DNA of 64,000 nt, taken from NCBI RefSeq assembly GCF_900115705.1, contig NZ_FOXL01000007.1:1-64000 (forward strand). The letters are read 5' to 3'. Below are positions 28,582 to 37,624 of the stretch, in pieces. The translations under genes were made by a program, and so were the position numbers. Each line of letters opens with the position of its first letter. Position 1 is the first letter of the stretch. Origin of the DNA: Frateuria terrea (GTDB lineage: Bacteria > Pseudomonadota > Gammaproteobacteria > Xanthomonadales > Rhodanobacteraceae). Under the pieces are notes generated by a model, which was given only the letters and a program-made list of their open reading frames with translations, had not been told where the DNA came from and did no database searches.

Positions 28582-28683
28582 GGCCTGGTCCTGGCCGTCC
28601 CTGCCCAGGCCGGGGATTGGCGGGAGAGGCGAGGAAAATCCTCCCAGCGCCCTTGCCTGCCCGACGTTCGGGGCCAGCCTTGG

Positions 28684-28722
28684 CCCCTCACCCCAACCCC
28701 TCTTCCCGGCGGGGAGAGGGGG
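28684..28722. repeat. REP-like palindromic repeat, copy 3
   Basis: A CCCCTCACCCCAACCCC block joins CTCTTCCC-GGC-GGGGAGAGGGG, which folds into a short hairpin. The same parts recur at 12902, 21843, 47100 and 47502. It lies between two convergent genes. Confidence 0.7.
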
Positions 28723-28736
28723 CATGTCCGATGGCA

Positions 28737-29060
28737 TCAACGCTCGAGCAGCGCCAGCTTGTCCGGCACGCCGTCCCAGCGATCGGCGTCCTCCATCGCT
28801 GGAATCTTCGTGACGATCACCGGCCACTCGCGCGCCAGTTCGGCATTGAGGGCCAGGAAGCCTTCCTGGCCGACCGGGATATCGAGTTCCGGATAGATCG
28901 CGCCCACCGGGCACTCCTCCACGCAGAGCGTGCAATCGATGCACTCGTCCGGATTTATGACGAGGAAGTTCGGGCCCTCGTGGAAGGCATCCACGGGGCA
29001 CACCTCCACGCAGTCGGTGTGCTTGCAGTTGATGCAGTTTTCGGTGACGACGTGGGTCAT
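28737..29060 (-). CDS. fdxA: 7Fe-type ferredoxin (FdxA)
   Basis: This 107-residue electron carrier has two iron-sulfur sites. The first Cys set lies in [18 protein letters not shown] (residues 9-25) and the second in [15 protein letters not shown] (about 40-53), the arrangement of Azotobacter FdI-type 7Fe ferredoxins. A C-terminal extension of about 50 residues is also typical. ATG 29060 is the start. A TGA-N6-TCA box is centred 59 bp upstream, so control by the FNR/Anr-type regulator is likely. It is divergent from ccoN. Confidence 0.92.
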   Translation of the reverse strand: MTHVVTENCINCKHTDCVEVCPVDAFHEGPNFLVINPDECIDCTLCVEECPVGAIYPELDIPVGQEGFLALNAELAREWPVIVTKIPAMEDADRWDGVPDKLALLER

Positions 29061-29112
29061 GGGCTGGCCGTATGCGATGTCGCCAGCATGCCTCCGCCGA
29101 TCGCGGCGCGCC

Positions 29113-29126
29113 CTGACCCAGGTCAT
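29113..29126 (-). promoter_or_regulatory. FNR/Anr-like box upstream of fdxA
   Basis: The 12-base core TGACCCAGGTCA at 29114-29125 fits TGA-N6-TCA. The full consensus is TTGAT-N4-ATCAA, so the inner bases are C and G instead of T and A. Its centre lies 59 bp upstream of the fdxA start, the same spacing as at nirK and nnrS. Confidence 0.55.
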
Positions 29127-29289
29127 CCACCTGGGCGGTTCACTCCACACCGACACCCACGGCGCACCATCGGGCCAAACGCCGTTGCAGTCATTCGCGC
29201 AAGCGCGCCGGCGCGCCGGCGCGCCGCAGGATAGGCTCCGCGTGCGACAACCGACCGCGGCCGAAAGAGCGGCGCGTTGCCGCACGGCC

Positions 29290-29303
29290 GTGACCCAGGT
29301 CAA
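29290..29303 (+). promoter_or_regulatory. FNR/Anr-like box upstream of ccoN
   Basis: TGACCCAGGTCA at 29291-29302, followed by A, is the same 12-base core as the fdxA box. Its centre is about 60 bp before the ccoN ATG; a CAATAT -10-like element lies 35 bp downstream. cbb3 oxidases are classic FNR/Anr targets. Confidence 0.6.
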
Positions 29304-29355
29304 CCGCAGCGACGGGCCGCGCGGGACAATATTGCATCCCCACTGGAATCCATCC

Positions 29356-30822
29356 ATGCCCAACACCGAGTATTACAACGACAAGGTCGTGCGCCAGTTC
29401 CTGCTGGCGGCGGCCGTGTGGGGCATCGTCGGCATGTCGGTCGGCGTGCTCGCCGCCGCGCAGCTGGCGTGGCCGATGTTCAACTTCGATACGTCGTGGC
29501 TGACCTTCAGCCACATCCGCCCCGACCACACCTTCGGCGTGATCTTCGCCTTCGGCGGCTCGGCGCTGATGGGCACGTGCTACTACGTGGTGCAGCGTAC
29601 CGGCCACACACGGCTGGCCTATCCGCGGCTGGCCGCGTTCACCTTCTGGGGCTGGCAAGTGGCGTGCCTCGCGGCGATGGTGACCATGCCGCTGGGCCTG
29701 ACCCAGAGCAAGGAATACGCCGAGCCGGAGTGGTGGGTCGACATCATCATCGCGGTGGTGTGGGTGAGCCTGGGCGTGGTGTTCTTCGGCACGCTGGCGC
29801 GCCGGCGCATCCGCCACATCTACGTGGCCAACTGGTACTACGGCGCGTGGATCATCGCAGTGGGCCTGCTGCACATCGTCAACAACCTGGTGATCCCGGT
29901 GTCGCTGTCGAAGTCCTACCCGATCTATTCGGGCGTGGTCGATGCGATGGTGCAGTGGTGGTACGGCCACAATGCGGTGGCGTTCTTCTTGACCGCCGGC
30001 TTCCTCGGAATGATGTACTACTTCGTGCCGCGCCAGGCGCAGCAGCCGCTGTGGAGCTACCGCTTCTCCATCGTCAATTTCTGGGCGCTGATCTCGGTGT
30101 ACATGTGGGCCGGCGCGCACCACCTGATGTACACCGCGCTGCCGGACTGGGTGCAGTCGGTCGGCATGGCCTTCTCGCTGGTGCTGTTGATGCCCAGCTG
30201 GGGCTCGGCCGCCAACGGCCTGATGACCTTCAACGGCTCCTGGCCCAAGCTCAGGACCGACCCGGCCGCCAAATTCATGGTGATGGCGCTGGTGTTCTAT
30301 GCCGGCTCCACCTTCGAGGGCTCGATGATGGCGGTCAAGACCGTCAACTCGCTCTCGCACTACACCGACTGGACCATCGCCCACGTGCACAACGGCGCGC
30401 TCGGCTGGGTGGCGATGATCACCATCGGCTCGCTCTACGCGATGGCGCCGCGCGCGCTGGGCCAGGAGAAGATGTATTCGCACAAGGCGATGGAGTGGCA
30501 CTTCTGGCTGCATGTGTTCGGCGTGGTGCTGTACGTCGGCTCGATGTGGGTCGCCGGCGTCACCGAGGGGCTGATGTGGCGCGCCACGCTGCCCGACGGC
30601 TCGCTCACCTATCCCTTCATCGACAGCCTGCTGGCGATCAAGCCGATGTACTGGACGCGCTGGTTCGCCGGCGTGGTGATCCTTGCGGGCATGGTGCTGA
30701 TGGCCTGGAACCTGTGGCACACCGCGGCCGACGCACGTGCGCGGCTGATCAAGCCGATCCCGGTGCCGATCCCCGAACCCGATCCGCACCAGGTGCCCGA
30801 ACCGCTGCCGGTGACCAACTGA
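29356..30822 (+). CDS. ccoN: cbb3-type cytochrome c oxidase subunit I
   Basis: The 488-residue catalytic membrane subunit with about 12 helices, which reduces O2 at a haem-copper centre with high affinity. Conserved His ligands are visible in [37 protein letters not shown] and [12 protein letters not shown]. It opens the operon ccoN-O-Q-P-fixH-ccoI-ccoS. ATG 29356 lies 18 bases after the expected transcription start from the Anr-like box. This enzyme supports respiration at very low oxygen, next to denitrification genes. Confidence 0.96.
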   Translation: MPNTEYYNDKVVRQFLLAAAVWGIVGMSVGVLAAAQLAWPMFNFDTSWLTFSHIRPDHTFGVIFAFGGSALMGTCYYVVQRTGHTRLAYPRLAAFTFWGWQVACLAAMVTMPLGLTQSKEYAEPEWWVDIIIAVVWVSLGVVFFGTLARRRIRHIYVANWYYGAWIIAVGLLHIVNNLVIPVSLSKSYPIYSGVVDAMVQWWYGHNAVAFFLTAGFLGMMYYFVPRQAQQPLWSYRFSIVNFWALISVYMWAGAHHLMYTALPDWVQSVGMAFSLVLLMPSWGSAANGLMTFNGSWPKLRTDPAAKFMVMALVFYAGSTFEGSMMAVKTVNSLSHYTDWTIAHVHNGALGWVAMITIGSLYAMAPRALGQEKMYSHKAMEWHFWLHVFGVVLYVGSMWVAGVTEGLMWRATLPDGSLTYPFIDSLLAIKPMYWTRWFAGVVILAGMVLMAWNLWHTAADARARLIKPIPVPIPEPDPHQVPEPLPVTN

Positions 30823-30846
30823 TGCGATCGTCCGTGATCGCCGCTT

Positions 30847-30913
30847 CGGTAGAGCTACCGCGTCGGGAAGGCAGCGTGATCCTGCCGCTCCAAAAGCGGC
30901 CATCCATGGCCGC
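30847..30913 (+). promoter_or_regulatory. Two hairpins between ccoN and ccoO
   Basis: Hairpin CGGTAG-AG-CTACCG lies at 30847-30860, and GCGGCCAT-CC-ATGGCCGC at 30896-30913. Both are perfect. The 116-bp gap is large for a cco operon, whose other junctions overlap. The hairpins may process or protect the mRNA; no U-run follows, so they are not terminators. Confidence 0.5.
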
Positions 30914-30938
30914 ACTCTTCAAATAAGAACACCATCCC

Positions 30939-31592
30939 ATGGCTTACAAGCATTTCGAAATCATCGAGAAGAATGCCGCGCTGCTGGGCATCCTCACGGC
31001 GATCATGGTGTCCATCGGCGGCCTGGCGGAGATCACCCCGCTGTTCATGGAAGCGCACGCGGTCAAGGCGCCGCTCGGCGTGAGGCCGTACGACCCGCTG
31101 CGCCTGGCCGGCAAGGACGTCTACGTGCGCGAGGGCTGCTACCTGTGCCACTCGCAGATGATCCGCGCGCTGCGCGCCGAGACCCAGCGCTACGGCCACT
31201 ACTCCACCGCCGAGGAATCGGTGTACGACCGGCCGTTCCAGTGGGGCTCCAAGCGCACCGGTCCGGACCTGGCGCGCGTGGGCGGCAAGTACACCGACCA
31301 GTGGCAGCGACTGCACCTGGAAGACCCGCGCCAGGTCGTGCCCGACTCGAACATGCCGCGCTACAACTGGCTCGAGAACAACAAGATCAACGCCGAAGAT
31401 ATCCAGGCGCGCATGCGCGTCCTGCGCAAGCTGGGCGATCCCTACACCGACGCGGACATCGCCGGCGCGAAGCAGGCGCTCGCCGGCAAGACCGAGATGG
31501 ACGCGCTGATCGCCTACCTGCAGGGCCTGGGGATACAGAACGAACCGGCCAACAAGGTACCGGTTCCCGCCGGGCACGGAGGCATGCCATGA
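30939..31592 (+). CDS. ccoO: cbb3-type oxidase subunit II (mono-haem cytochrome c)
   Basis: This 217-residue membrane-anchored cytochrome c has one N-terminal helix ([20 protein letters not shown]). The single haem-c site is GCYLCHSQM at about residue 66. The family phrase [25 protein letters not shown] and the distal Met region (NMPRYNW) are present. Electrons pass from CcoP through CcoO to CcoN. Its stop overlaps the ccoQ start. Confidence 0.95.
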   Translation: MAYKHFEIIEKNAALLGILTAIMVSIGGLAEITPLFMEAHAVKAPLGVRPYDPLRLAGKDVYVREGCYLCHSQMIRALRAETQRYGHYSTAEESVYDRPFQWGSKRTGPDLARVGGKYTDQWQRLHLEDPRQVVPDSNMPRYNWLENNKINAEDIQARMRVLRKLGDPYTDADIAGAKQALAGKTEMDALIAYLQGLGIQNEPANKVPVPAGHGGMP

Positions 31593-31810
31593 GCCACCCC
31601 ATGATGGATTCCTTCTGGGGCCACCTGACCGGCGCCGTCACCGTGGTGCTGATGCTGATCTTCATCGGCATCTGGGTGTGGGCCTGGCGCAAGCGCCACC
31701 GCTCGACCTTCAAGCGGATGAGCGAGCTGCCCATGGAAGACAAGCCTGAGGGCCCGGTGCCCGGTCAGCCGCGCACCGGCAAGAACAACAACAAGGGTGA
31801 ACAGCCGTGA
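31589..31810 (+). CDS. ccoQ: cbb3 oxidase small subunit CcoQ
   Basis: This 73-residue protein has one membrane helix ([21 protein letters not shown]) and a hydrophilic tail. CcoQ stabilises the cbb3 complex. ATG 31589 overlaps the ccoO stop as ATGA, and its own stop overlaps the ccoP start as GTGA, so the genes are translated together. Confidence 0.85.
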   Translation: MSHPMMDSFWGHLTGAVTVVLMLIFIGIWVWAWRKRHRSTFKRMSELPMEDKPEGPVPGQPRTGKNNNKGEQP

Positions 31811-32724
31811 GCACGGGTTGGTCGTTGTGGGTGATGTTCCTGGTGGTGCTCAACCTGGGCATCACGCTGTTCCTTTTCCTGTGGGGCCCGCGCGCGAAGA
31901 TCCCCACGCAGCCGGACCAGACCTCCGGTCACGTGTGGGCGCACGGCACCATCCGCGAGGGCGTGCGCAACCTGCCGCTGTGGTGGCTGCTGCTGTCCGG
32001 CGCGATGTTCGTCGCCGGCTTCACCTACCTGGTGCTCTATCCCGGCTTCGGCAGCCACAAGGGGATCCTGGGCTGGACCGCCCACGGCGAGCTGGCCCGG
32101 GCCGAGTCGATCAACAATGCCAAGCTCGACGAACTGGTATTGCGCTTCCGCGAATACCCGATCGAGCAGCTGGCCAATGACCCGGCCGCCCTGCAGATGG
32201 GCGGGCGCCTGTTCGTGGACAATTGCGCCGCCTGCCACGGCCGCGGCGGCTACGGCAACGTCAAGGTCGGCGCGCCGAGCCTGATCGACGACGACTGGCT
32301 CTACGGCGGCAGCGGCAAGGACATCCTGTCCTCGATCCACGATGGCCGCAGCGGCCTGATGCCGCCGTGGGCGAGCCTGGGCGAGGACAACGTGAAGAAC
32401 CTGGCCAACTACGTGCTGAGCCTGTCCGGCGCGCCGCACGACGCGGCGCGCGCCGCCGCCGGCAAGCCGCTGTTCACCACCTGCGCGGCCTGCCATGGCG
32501 AACAGGGCAAGGGCAACCCGGCGCTGGGCGCGCCCAACCTGACCGACCACATCTGGCTGCACGGCGGCAAGTACGAGGACATCGTGCGCACCATCGGCGG
32601 CGGCCGCCAGGGCCACATGCCGGCGTGGAGCAAGCGCCTGACCGAAGACCAGATGCGCGTGCTGGCCGCCTACGTCTATCACCTTTCGCACCAGGGCGAT
32701 GCAGCAGCACAGGCGGCCCGCTGA
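31807..32724 (+). CDS. ccoP: cbb3-type oxidase subunit III (di-haem cytochrome c)
   Basis: This 305-residue protein has two N-terminal helices, FLVVLNLGITLFLFLWG and LWWLLLSGAMFVAGFTYLVLY. Two haem-c sites follow, CAACHGRGG (about residue 140) and CAACHGEQG (about 220). This is the standard CcoP layout, which takes electrons from soluble cytochromes. The start is GTG 31807. The last 26 bases overlap the fixH-like gene. Confidence 0.95.
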   Translation: MSTGWSLWVMFLVVLNLGITLFLFLWGPRAKIPTQPDQTSGHVWAHGTIREGVRNLPLWWLLLSGAMFVAGFTYLVLYPGFGSHKGILGWTAHGELARAESINNAKLDELVLRFREYPIEQLANDPAALQMGGRLFVDNCAACHGRGGYGNVKVGAPSLIDDDWLYGGSGKDILSSIHDGRSGLMPPWASLGEDNVKNLANYVLSLSGAPHDAARAAAGKPLFTTCAACHGEQGKGNPALGAPNLTDHIWLHGGKYEDIVRTIGGGRQGHMPAWSKRLTEDQMRVLAAYVYHLSHQGDAAAQAAR

Positions 32725-32971
32725 GGCGGCGCCGGCGCACGCCGGCGCCTGGTACCGCCAGCCCGTGTTGTGGCTCGGCGCGACGATCCTCGTCGCATCG
32801 CTGGCCGGCTGCGTGTGGATGATCGTGCTCGGCGCCCGCCACGCCGACCTGCCGCTTGAGGATGCCCATCCGCACACGCTGCTGGACATGCCCGTGCACG
32901 CGCACGATGCCCGCTCCGCGCAGGACAAGCCCGCCACGCACGACGCCCGCGACACGGACCGCAGGCCGTGA
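32699..32971 (+). CDS. FixH-like cbb3 assembly protein (short)
   Basis: This 90-residue protein has one helix (WYRQPVLWLGATILVASLAGCVWMIVLGARHAD) that resembles the N-terminal part of FixH/CcoH, followed by a His/Asp-rich tail instead of the usual periplasmic domain of about 100 residues. It lies exactly where fixH is found, between ccoP and ccoI, and overlaps both neighbours. It is likely a shortened FixH. No ccoG is in this cluster; it may be elsewhere. Confidence 0.6.
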   Translation: MQQHRRPAEAAPAHAGAWYRQPVLWLGATILVASLAGCVWMIVLGARHADLPLEDAHPHTLLDMPVHAHDARSAQDKPATHDARDTDRRP

Positions 32972-35193
32972 ACGCGCTCGGCGCGCATGCCGCCTGGCTG
33001 CATCCGCGCCTGGCCGCACAGGTGATCCGGCCGCGCCGCGACGGCCGTGCCGAAATCGCATTGCGCGTCGAAGGCCTTGGCGATCCACGCCAGGTGCTGC
33101 GCCTGGACGAACGCCTGCATGCGCTGCCAGGCGTGGCGCGCGTGGCGATCGATGTCCGTGCAAAGCGCGCGCGCATCGTGTGGAATCCGGAGCGGCTCGC
33201 CCTGCCGCAGCTGCTCGACGCCTTCGCGGCCGCCGGCTGCAGCGCGCGGCCACTGCGCCGCGAGCACGTGGACGATGCACGCAGCGCCGAAGCCAACGAC
33301 GCGCTCAAGCGCCTGCTGGTGGCGGGCATGTGCGCGATGCAGGTGATGACCTACGCCTTCGTCATGTACATCGGCGTGGTCGACTTCGTCGACTTCACCA
33401 CGCGCGGACTGTTCCGCTGGCTCAGCCTGCTCACCACCGCACCGGTGGTCGCCTACTCCGCGCAACCGTTCCTCCTCCGCGCATGGCGTGAGCTGCGCAC
33501 GCGCCGGGCGGGCGTGAACCTCACCGTGTCGCTGGCGGTGCTGCTGACCTTCGGCGCCAGCGTGTGGAGCACCGTGCGCGGCCATGGCGAGGTGTATTTC
33601 GACTCGGTCAGCATGTTCGTGTTCCTGCTGCTGGCCGCGCGCCACGTGGAACTGAGCGCCCGCCACGCCAGCGGGTCGCTGGGCGAGGCCGCGCAGGACG
33701 CCACCCCGCTGCTGGCCGAGCGCCGCCGCGCCGATGGCGGCCTGGAGAGCGTACCGGCGCTCGAGCTGCTGCCCGGCGACCGCGTGCGCATCGCCGAAGG
33801 CGGCACGGTGCCGGCCGATGGCGTGCTGGAAAGCGACGCGGTCGAGGTGGACGAGGCCCTGCTCTCCGGCGAATCGCGCCCGTGCCAGCGCCAGCGCGGC
33901 GAACGGCTGGTCGCCGGCAGCGTGCTGCTCGGCAGCCCGGCCGAGCTGCGCGTGGAGCACAGCGGCGAGGACACCGCCGTCGCACGCCTGGGCCGGTTGG
34001 CCGGACGGGCGCGCCAGGGCCGCGGCGCCGACGATCCGGCCGACCGCGAGGCGGCCCGCTTCGTGCTGCGCGTGCTCGTGCTTACCGTGCTGACCGCGCT
34101 CGCCTGGCTGTGGCTCGACCGCGCGCGCGCCTTCGATGCTGCCGTCGCCGTGCTGGTGGTCGCCTGCCCGTGCGCCTTCGCGCTGACCCGCCCGGCTGCG
34201 CTCACCCGCGCGCTGGCCGTGCTTGCCGACCGCGGCGTGCTGGTGACCGAACCGCGCGCGCTCGAGGCGCTCGCCCGCGTCGACTACGCGCTGTTCGACA
34301 AGACCGGCACGCTGGCCACGCCGTGGCTGGACGCCGATGCCATCGAGCCGCTGCGCGAGCGCTTGCAGCCGGCCGATGCGCTGCGCCTGGCCGCCGCGCT
34401 GGCGCGCGAGAGCACGCACCCGCTGGCGCTCGCGCTGGCCGCTGCCTGGCCCGACGCGACGCCACCCGCGCATGGTCTGAAGGTGACCGCCACCGCCGGC
34501 ATCGAGGCCGTGGTGGACGGCCGCGCACTGCGCCTGGGCCGGCCCGATTTCGCGCTGGCGCCGAGCGGCCGCAGCGCACCGGCAAGCGCGGCCGGCACGT
34601 TGATGCTGGCGGACGCCGAGGGTCCGCTGGCCGCCTTCCACGCCAGCGAAGCACCCCGCGATGGCGCTGCCGCCACGCTGCAGGCGCTGTGCGCCGACGG
34701 CGTGTCGACCGTGCTCGCCAGCGGCGACACCCGTGCCCGCACGGCGACCATCGCCGGCGCGCTGGGCATCACGCGCTGGGCCGGCCGGCAATCGCCCGCG
34801 GACAAGCTCGCCCTGCTGGAGGCCGCGCGCGCGCAGGGCCACGTCACGCTGGCCGTGGGCGATGGCAGCAACGACGCCCCCGCGCTGGCCGCCGCGGACG
34901 TCTCCGCGGCGCTCGCCTCCGGCACCGACCTCGCCCAGGCACACGCCGACCTGCTGCTCGCGCGGGGCCGCCTGGAGGGCTTGTGGCAAGCGCGCTGCAT
35001 CGCCCGCCAGCTGGCCCATGTGGTCCGCCAGGGTCGGCGCTGGTCGCTCGGCTACAACCTGCTGGCCGTGCCGTTCGCCGCCGCCGGCCTGGTGCCGCCG
35101 TGGCTGGCCGCGATCGGCATGTCGGTGAGTTCGCTGGTGGTGGTGCTCAACGGCCTGCGCGTGGGTCGCGCCGGCCCGGGGCTGCGCGCATGA
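32968..35193 (+). CDS. ccoI: Copper P-type ATPase CcoI/FixI for cbb3 assembly
   Basis: A 741-residue P1B ATPase that moves copper across the inner membrane for the cbb3 centre. Membrane motif CPC is in VACPCAFALT, the phosphorylation site is DKTGT, and the hinge is GDGSNDAPAL. The N-terminal metal-binding-like domain (residues about 25-90) keeps its fold pattern but has lost the usual GMxCxxC; it reads VEGLGDPRQVLRLDERL. It therefore probably does not bind copper there. The start is GTG 32968, overlapping the previous stop (GTGA). Its stop overlaps ccoS. Confidence 0.92.
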   Translation: MNALGAHAAWLHPRLAAQVIRPRRDGRAEIALRVEGLGDPRQVLRLDERLHALPGVARVAIDVRAKRARIVWNPERLALPQLLDAFAAAGCSARPLRREHVDDARSAEANDALKRLLVAGMCAMQVMTYAFVMYIGVVDFVDFTTRGLFRWLSLLTTAPVVAYSAQPFLLRAWRELRTRRAGVNLTVSLAVLLTFGASVWSTVRGHGEVYFDSVSMFVFLLLAARHVELSARHASGSLGEAAQDATPLLAERRRADGGLESVPALELLPGDRVRIAEGGTVPADGVLESDAVEVDEALLSGESRPCQRQRGERLVAGSVLLGSPAELRVEHSGEDTAVARLGRLAGRARQGRGADDPADREAARFVLRVLVLTVLTALAWLWLDRARAFDAAVAVLVVACPCAFALTRPAALTRALAVLADRGVLVTEPRALEALARVDYALFDKTGTLATPWLDADAIEPLRERLQPADALRLAAALARESTHPLALALAAAWPDATPPAHGLKVTATAGIEAVVDGRALRLGRPDFALAPSGRSAPASAAGTLMLADAEGPLAAFHASEAPRDGAAATLQALCADGVSTVLASGDTRARTATIAGALGITRWAGRQSPADKLALLEAARAQGHVTLAVGDGSNDAPALAAADVSAALASGTDLAQAHADLLLARGRLEGLWQARCIARQLAHVVRQGRRWSLGYNLLAVPFAAAGLVPPWLAAIGMSVSSLVVVLNGLRVGRAGPGLRA

Positions 35194-35438
35194 ATATCCT
35201 GCTGGTGCTGATCCCGGTTACCGGGATGATCGTATTGGTCGCCGTGGCCTTGTTCTTCTGGGCCGCCAACCACCAGCAGTTCGACGACCTGGACAGCCCC
35301 GCCGTGCTGCCGCTGCTGGAGGACGAAGCCGTCCCCGCGCCGGACGCCGACGAAGCGCTTGCCACGCAAGAGCCTTCCGTCGGTGACGACCCCAACAGTC
35401 CGCACCGCCCGCACGAAGAGCCCGACAGGGCCAAGTAA
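35190..35438 (+). CDS. ccoS: cbb3 oxidase maturation protein CcoS
   Basis: This 82-residue protein has an N-terminal helix (MNILLVLIPVTGMIVLVAVALFFWAANHQQFDDLD), which is the CcoS signature, and an acidic tail. CcoS helps insert haem and copper into CcoN. ATG 35190 overlaps the ccoI stop (ATGA). It is the last gene of the cco operon. Confidence 0.88.
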   Translation: MNILLVLIPVTGMIVLVAVALFFWAANHQQFDDLDSPAVLPLLEDEAVPAPDADEALATQEPSVGDDPNSPHRPHEEPDRAK

Positions 35439-35486
35439 GATCAAGCACGCGCCGGTGGAATTCCCGGGCGCACTATCGACACCGAC

Positions 35487-35891
35487 ATGACCGACACCAC
35501 GCTCACCGAAACCGCGATCGCCCGCCTGGTCGACCGCTTCTACGACAAGGTCGCCGCCGATGCGGTGATCGGCCCGGTATTCAACGCCGTCGTGCACGAC
35601 TGGCCCGAACACAAGCGCCTTCTCACCTCGTTCTGGTGCTCCGTAGCGCTTCGTGCGGCCAGTTACCGCGGTAACCCGATGGCCGCGCACCGGCCGCTGC
35701 CGATCCGCGCCGAACACTTCGATCACTGGCTGGCCCTGTGGCGTGCGACCTGCGCCGAGGAATTGGACGAGGCCGGCGCGGTGCAGATGGTCGACTACGC
35801 CGAACGCATCGGACGCAGCCTAAAGTACGGACTGGGCCTGAATCCGAACGCCCGCGGCATCGGCGTGCCGCTGGTTTCCGTCAGCCGGTAG
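35487..35891 (+). CDS. Group III truncated haemoglobin
   Basis: This 134-residue globin has the truncated 2/2 fold. The pattern FYDKVAADAVIGPVFNAVVHDWPEHKRLLTSFW, then the proximal region HRPLPIRAEHFDHWLALW with its His, matches group III. Such globins bind O2 or NO, often under low oxygen or nitrosative stress. It follows ccoS by 48 bp and may share the operon's transcript. It lies before the nitrite-reduction genes, so an NO-related role fits. Confidence 0.88.
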   Translation: MTDTTLTETAIARLVDRFYDKVAADAVIGPVFNAVVHDWPEHKRLLTSFWCSVALRAASYRGNPMAAHRPLPIRAEHFDHWLALWRATCAEELDEAGAVQMVDYAERIGRSLKYGLGLNPNARGIGVPLVSVSR

Positions 35892-35965
35892 CCGCTTGCA
35901 GGAACACCGTGCGCGACCGGTAACCCCACGGCCGCGCACCAGCGCGCTCTACGGGAACCCGCGCA

Positions 35966-36466
35966 TCAGCCCAGCGCGGCCAGCGCCGCGTCGTAGTCCG
36001 GCTCGTGGGTCAGCTCGTCCACCAGCTGCGCGTGCAGCACGCGGTTGTCCGCATCCAGCACCACCACCGCCCGCGCCGCCAGGCCTGCCAGCGGCCCGGT
36101 GGCCAGCGCCACGCCGTAGTCGGCGAGGAATTCGCGCCCGCGCATGGTCGAGAGTGTCACCACCCGCTCCAGCCCCTCGGCGCCACAGAAGCGCGCCTGT
36201 GCGAATGGCAGGTCGGCCGAGATGCACAGCACCACGGTGTTGGAAAGCTTCGCCGCCAGCTCGTTGAAGCGGCGCACCGAGGTCGCGCACACGCCGGTAT
36301 CGATGCTGGGGAAGATGTTGAGCACCTTGCGCTGCCCGGCATAGCTGGCCAGTGCCACGTCGGCCAGGCTCTTGCCGACCAGCGTGAAGGCCGGCGCCGC
36401 GGCGCCCCTGGCCGGAAACGCGCCCGTGACCTCGACCGGCTCGCCCTTGAACTTCACTTGCGACAT
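35966..36466 (-). CDS. tpx: Thiol peroxidase (atypical 2-Cys peroxiredoxin)
   Basis: A 166-residue enzyme that reduces hydroperoxides with thioredoxin. The peroxidatic Cys is in [19 protein letters not shown], and the resolving Cys is in [15 protein letters not shown]. The start [15 protein letters not shown] is typical for Tpx. ATG 36466 follows AGGAGAAG. It is downstream of the nirK operon in the same direction, close enough to be co-transcribed. Confidence 0.95.
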   Translation of the reverse strand: MSQVKFKGEPVEVTGAFPARGAAAPAFTLVGKSLADVALASYAGQRKVLNIFPSIDTGVCATSVRRFNELAAKLSNTVVLCISADLPFAQARFCGAEGLERVVTLSTMRGREFLADYGVALATGPLAGLAARAVVVLDADNRVLHAQLVDELTHEPDYDAALAALG

Positions 36467-36489
36467 GACGCTTCTCCTGGTGGTGAGAC

Positions 36490-36927
36490 CTACAAGTAGA
36501 ACATGGTCTTGGCCAGGAACACGATGCCGATCATCAACGCGAGCACCACCCGGTGCGTGTGGCGGAAGCGGCACACGCTCATGCGCCCGCGCGCACCGGC
36601 CCAGACTGCATTGACGAAAACACCCAGCACGGCGAAGGCCAGCGTCACCTTGAGCAGCAGGAACCACCCGAAGCGCGTTCCCACGCAGGCGATGCCGCCG
36701 CAGTGCAGGTCGAACAGCAGGCCGCCGCTGGCGAACAGCAGCGCCACCACGAATGGCATGAAGCGCCGCACGCGTGCCATCACCACCTGCTCGATGGCGG
36801 TCATCGTCGGCGCGTCGAAGCGATGGTGCAGGCCTTCGAGCACCAGCACCTCGAAGGCAGCCGCGCCGACGAAGACGATGGCGCAGGACAGGTGCAGCAG
36901 CAGGATCCAAGGATACCAGGCGGTCAC
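36490..36927 (-). CDS. Small membrane protein of the nirK cluster (CopD-like)
   Basis: This membrane protein of about 145 residues has four helices. The first, [30 protein letters not shown] with a helix-embedded His, resembles CopD or haem-binding membrane families. GTG 36927 is chosen because GAGG lies just before it; ATG 36993 would add 22 polar residues. It follows sco and precedes tpx. A role with copper or haem in the nitrite reductase set is inferred from position. Confidence 0.55.
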   Translation of the reverse strand: MTAWYPWILLLHLSCAIVFVGAAAFEVLVLEGLHHRFDAPTMTAIEQVVMARVRRFMPFVVALLFASGGLLFDLHCGGIACVGTRFGWFLLLKVTLAFAVLGVFVNAVWAGARGRMSVCRFRHTHRVVLALMIGIVFLAKTMFYL

Positions 36928-37057
36928 GCCGATGCCTCGTTCGGAGGAAGCGGCAGCTTGCGCCGCATCGGCTCCTGCGGCCATGCCCTGCATCAATGCC
37001 GTCCCGCGCAGGGCGTTTCGGGCCGTCACGCACGACCGCAGCGGTGCGGCAGCCGCA

Positions 37058-37615
37058 CTACTTCGATCCGGCGGCCTTGCGCACGGCGGCGACGAATGCG
37101 GGATCCGTGCGGCCGATGACGTCGGTGCGCGCAACGATGCGGCCCTCCCCATCGAGCAGCAGCAGTGCGCTGGAATGGTTGAACTCGCCGTCGCGCAGTG
37201 GCCGGTACTGCACGCCGAGTAGTGCGGCAAGCGAGCGGGTGTCCTGCGGTGCGGTGCGCGCCAGCGTCCACCAGCGCTGGTCGAGCTTGTGCGCGGCGGC
37301 GTAGCGCCGCAACGCGTCGACGCTGTCGCGCGCGGGATCGAAACTCACCGCCAGCAGGTGCAGCCGGGCCGGCTCGCCGGCGGCGCGGCGTGTGGCCTTC
37401 ATGGTGTCGATGATCATCGGGCAGACCATCGTGCACGAGGTATAGAACATGCTCACGATCTGCGGCGTGCCGCGCCGGGCGGCGAACGCTGCGGTGTGCC
37501 CGTCCTGGTCGGTGAGCGGCACCGCGAGCTGGTAGACCGAATCGCCAGGCAGCGGCGAGGTGGCGTGGGCGGTGCCGGCGAGCAGCAGCGCGAGGAGCAG
37601 CAGCAGGCGTTTCAT
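37058..37615 (-). CDS. SCO1/SenC-family copper chaperone
   Basis: This 185-residue protein has a signal peptide (MKRLLLLLALLLAGTAHA) and a thioredoxin fold with the copper motif CTMVC (C-x3-C) in SMFYTSCTMVCPMI. The third ligand His lies near the end in FNHSSALLLLD. SCO proteins supply copper to oxidases. Between nirV and the membrane gene it more likely serves the copper nitrite reductase. Confidence 0.9.
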   Translation of the reverse strand: MKRLLLLLALLLAGTAHATSPLPGDSVYQLAVPLTDQDGHTAAFAARRGTPQIVSMFYTSCTMVCPMIIDTMKATRRAAGEPARLHLLAVSFDPARDSVDALRRYAAAHKLDQRWWTLARTAPQDTRSLAALLGVQYRPLRDGEFNHSSALLLLDGEGRIVARTDVIGRTDPAFVAAVRKAAGSK

Positions 37616-37624
37616 GGCGTTTCC

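Noticed and set aside
31765-35019. A 1084-residue open frame opposite the cco genes
   Set aside because: It runs antisense to several secure genes with overlapping start and stop signals and has no recognisable domain.
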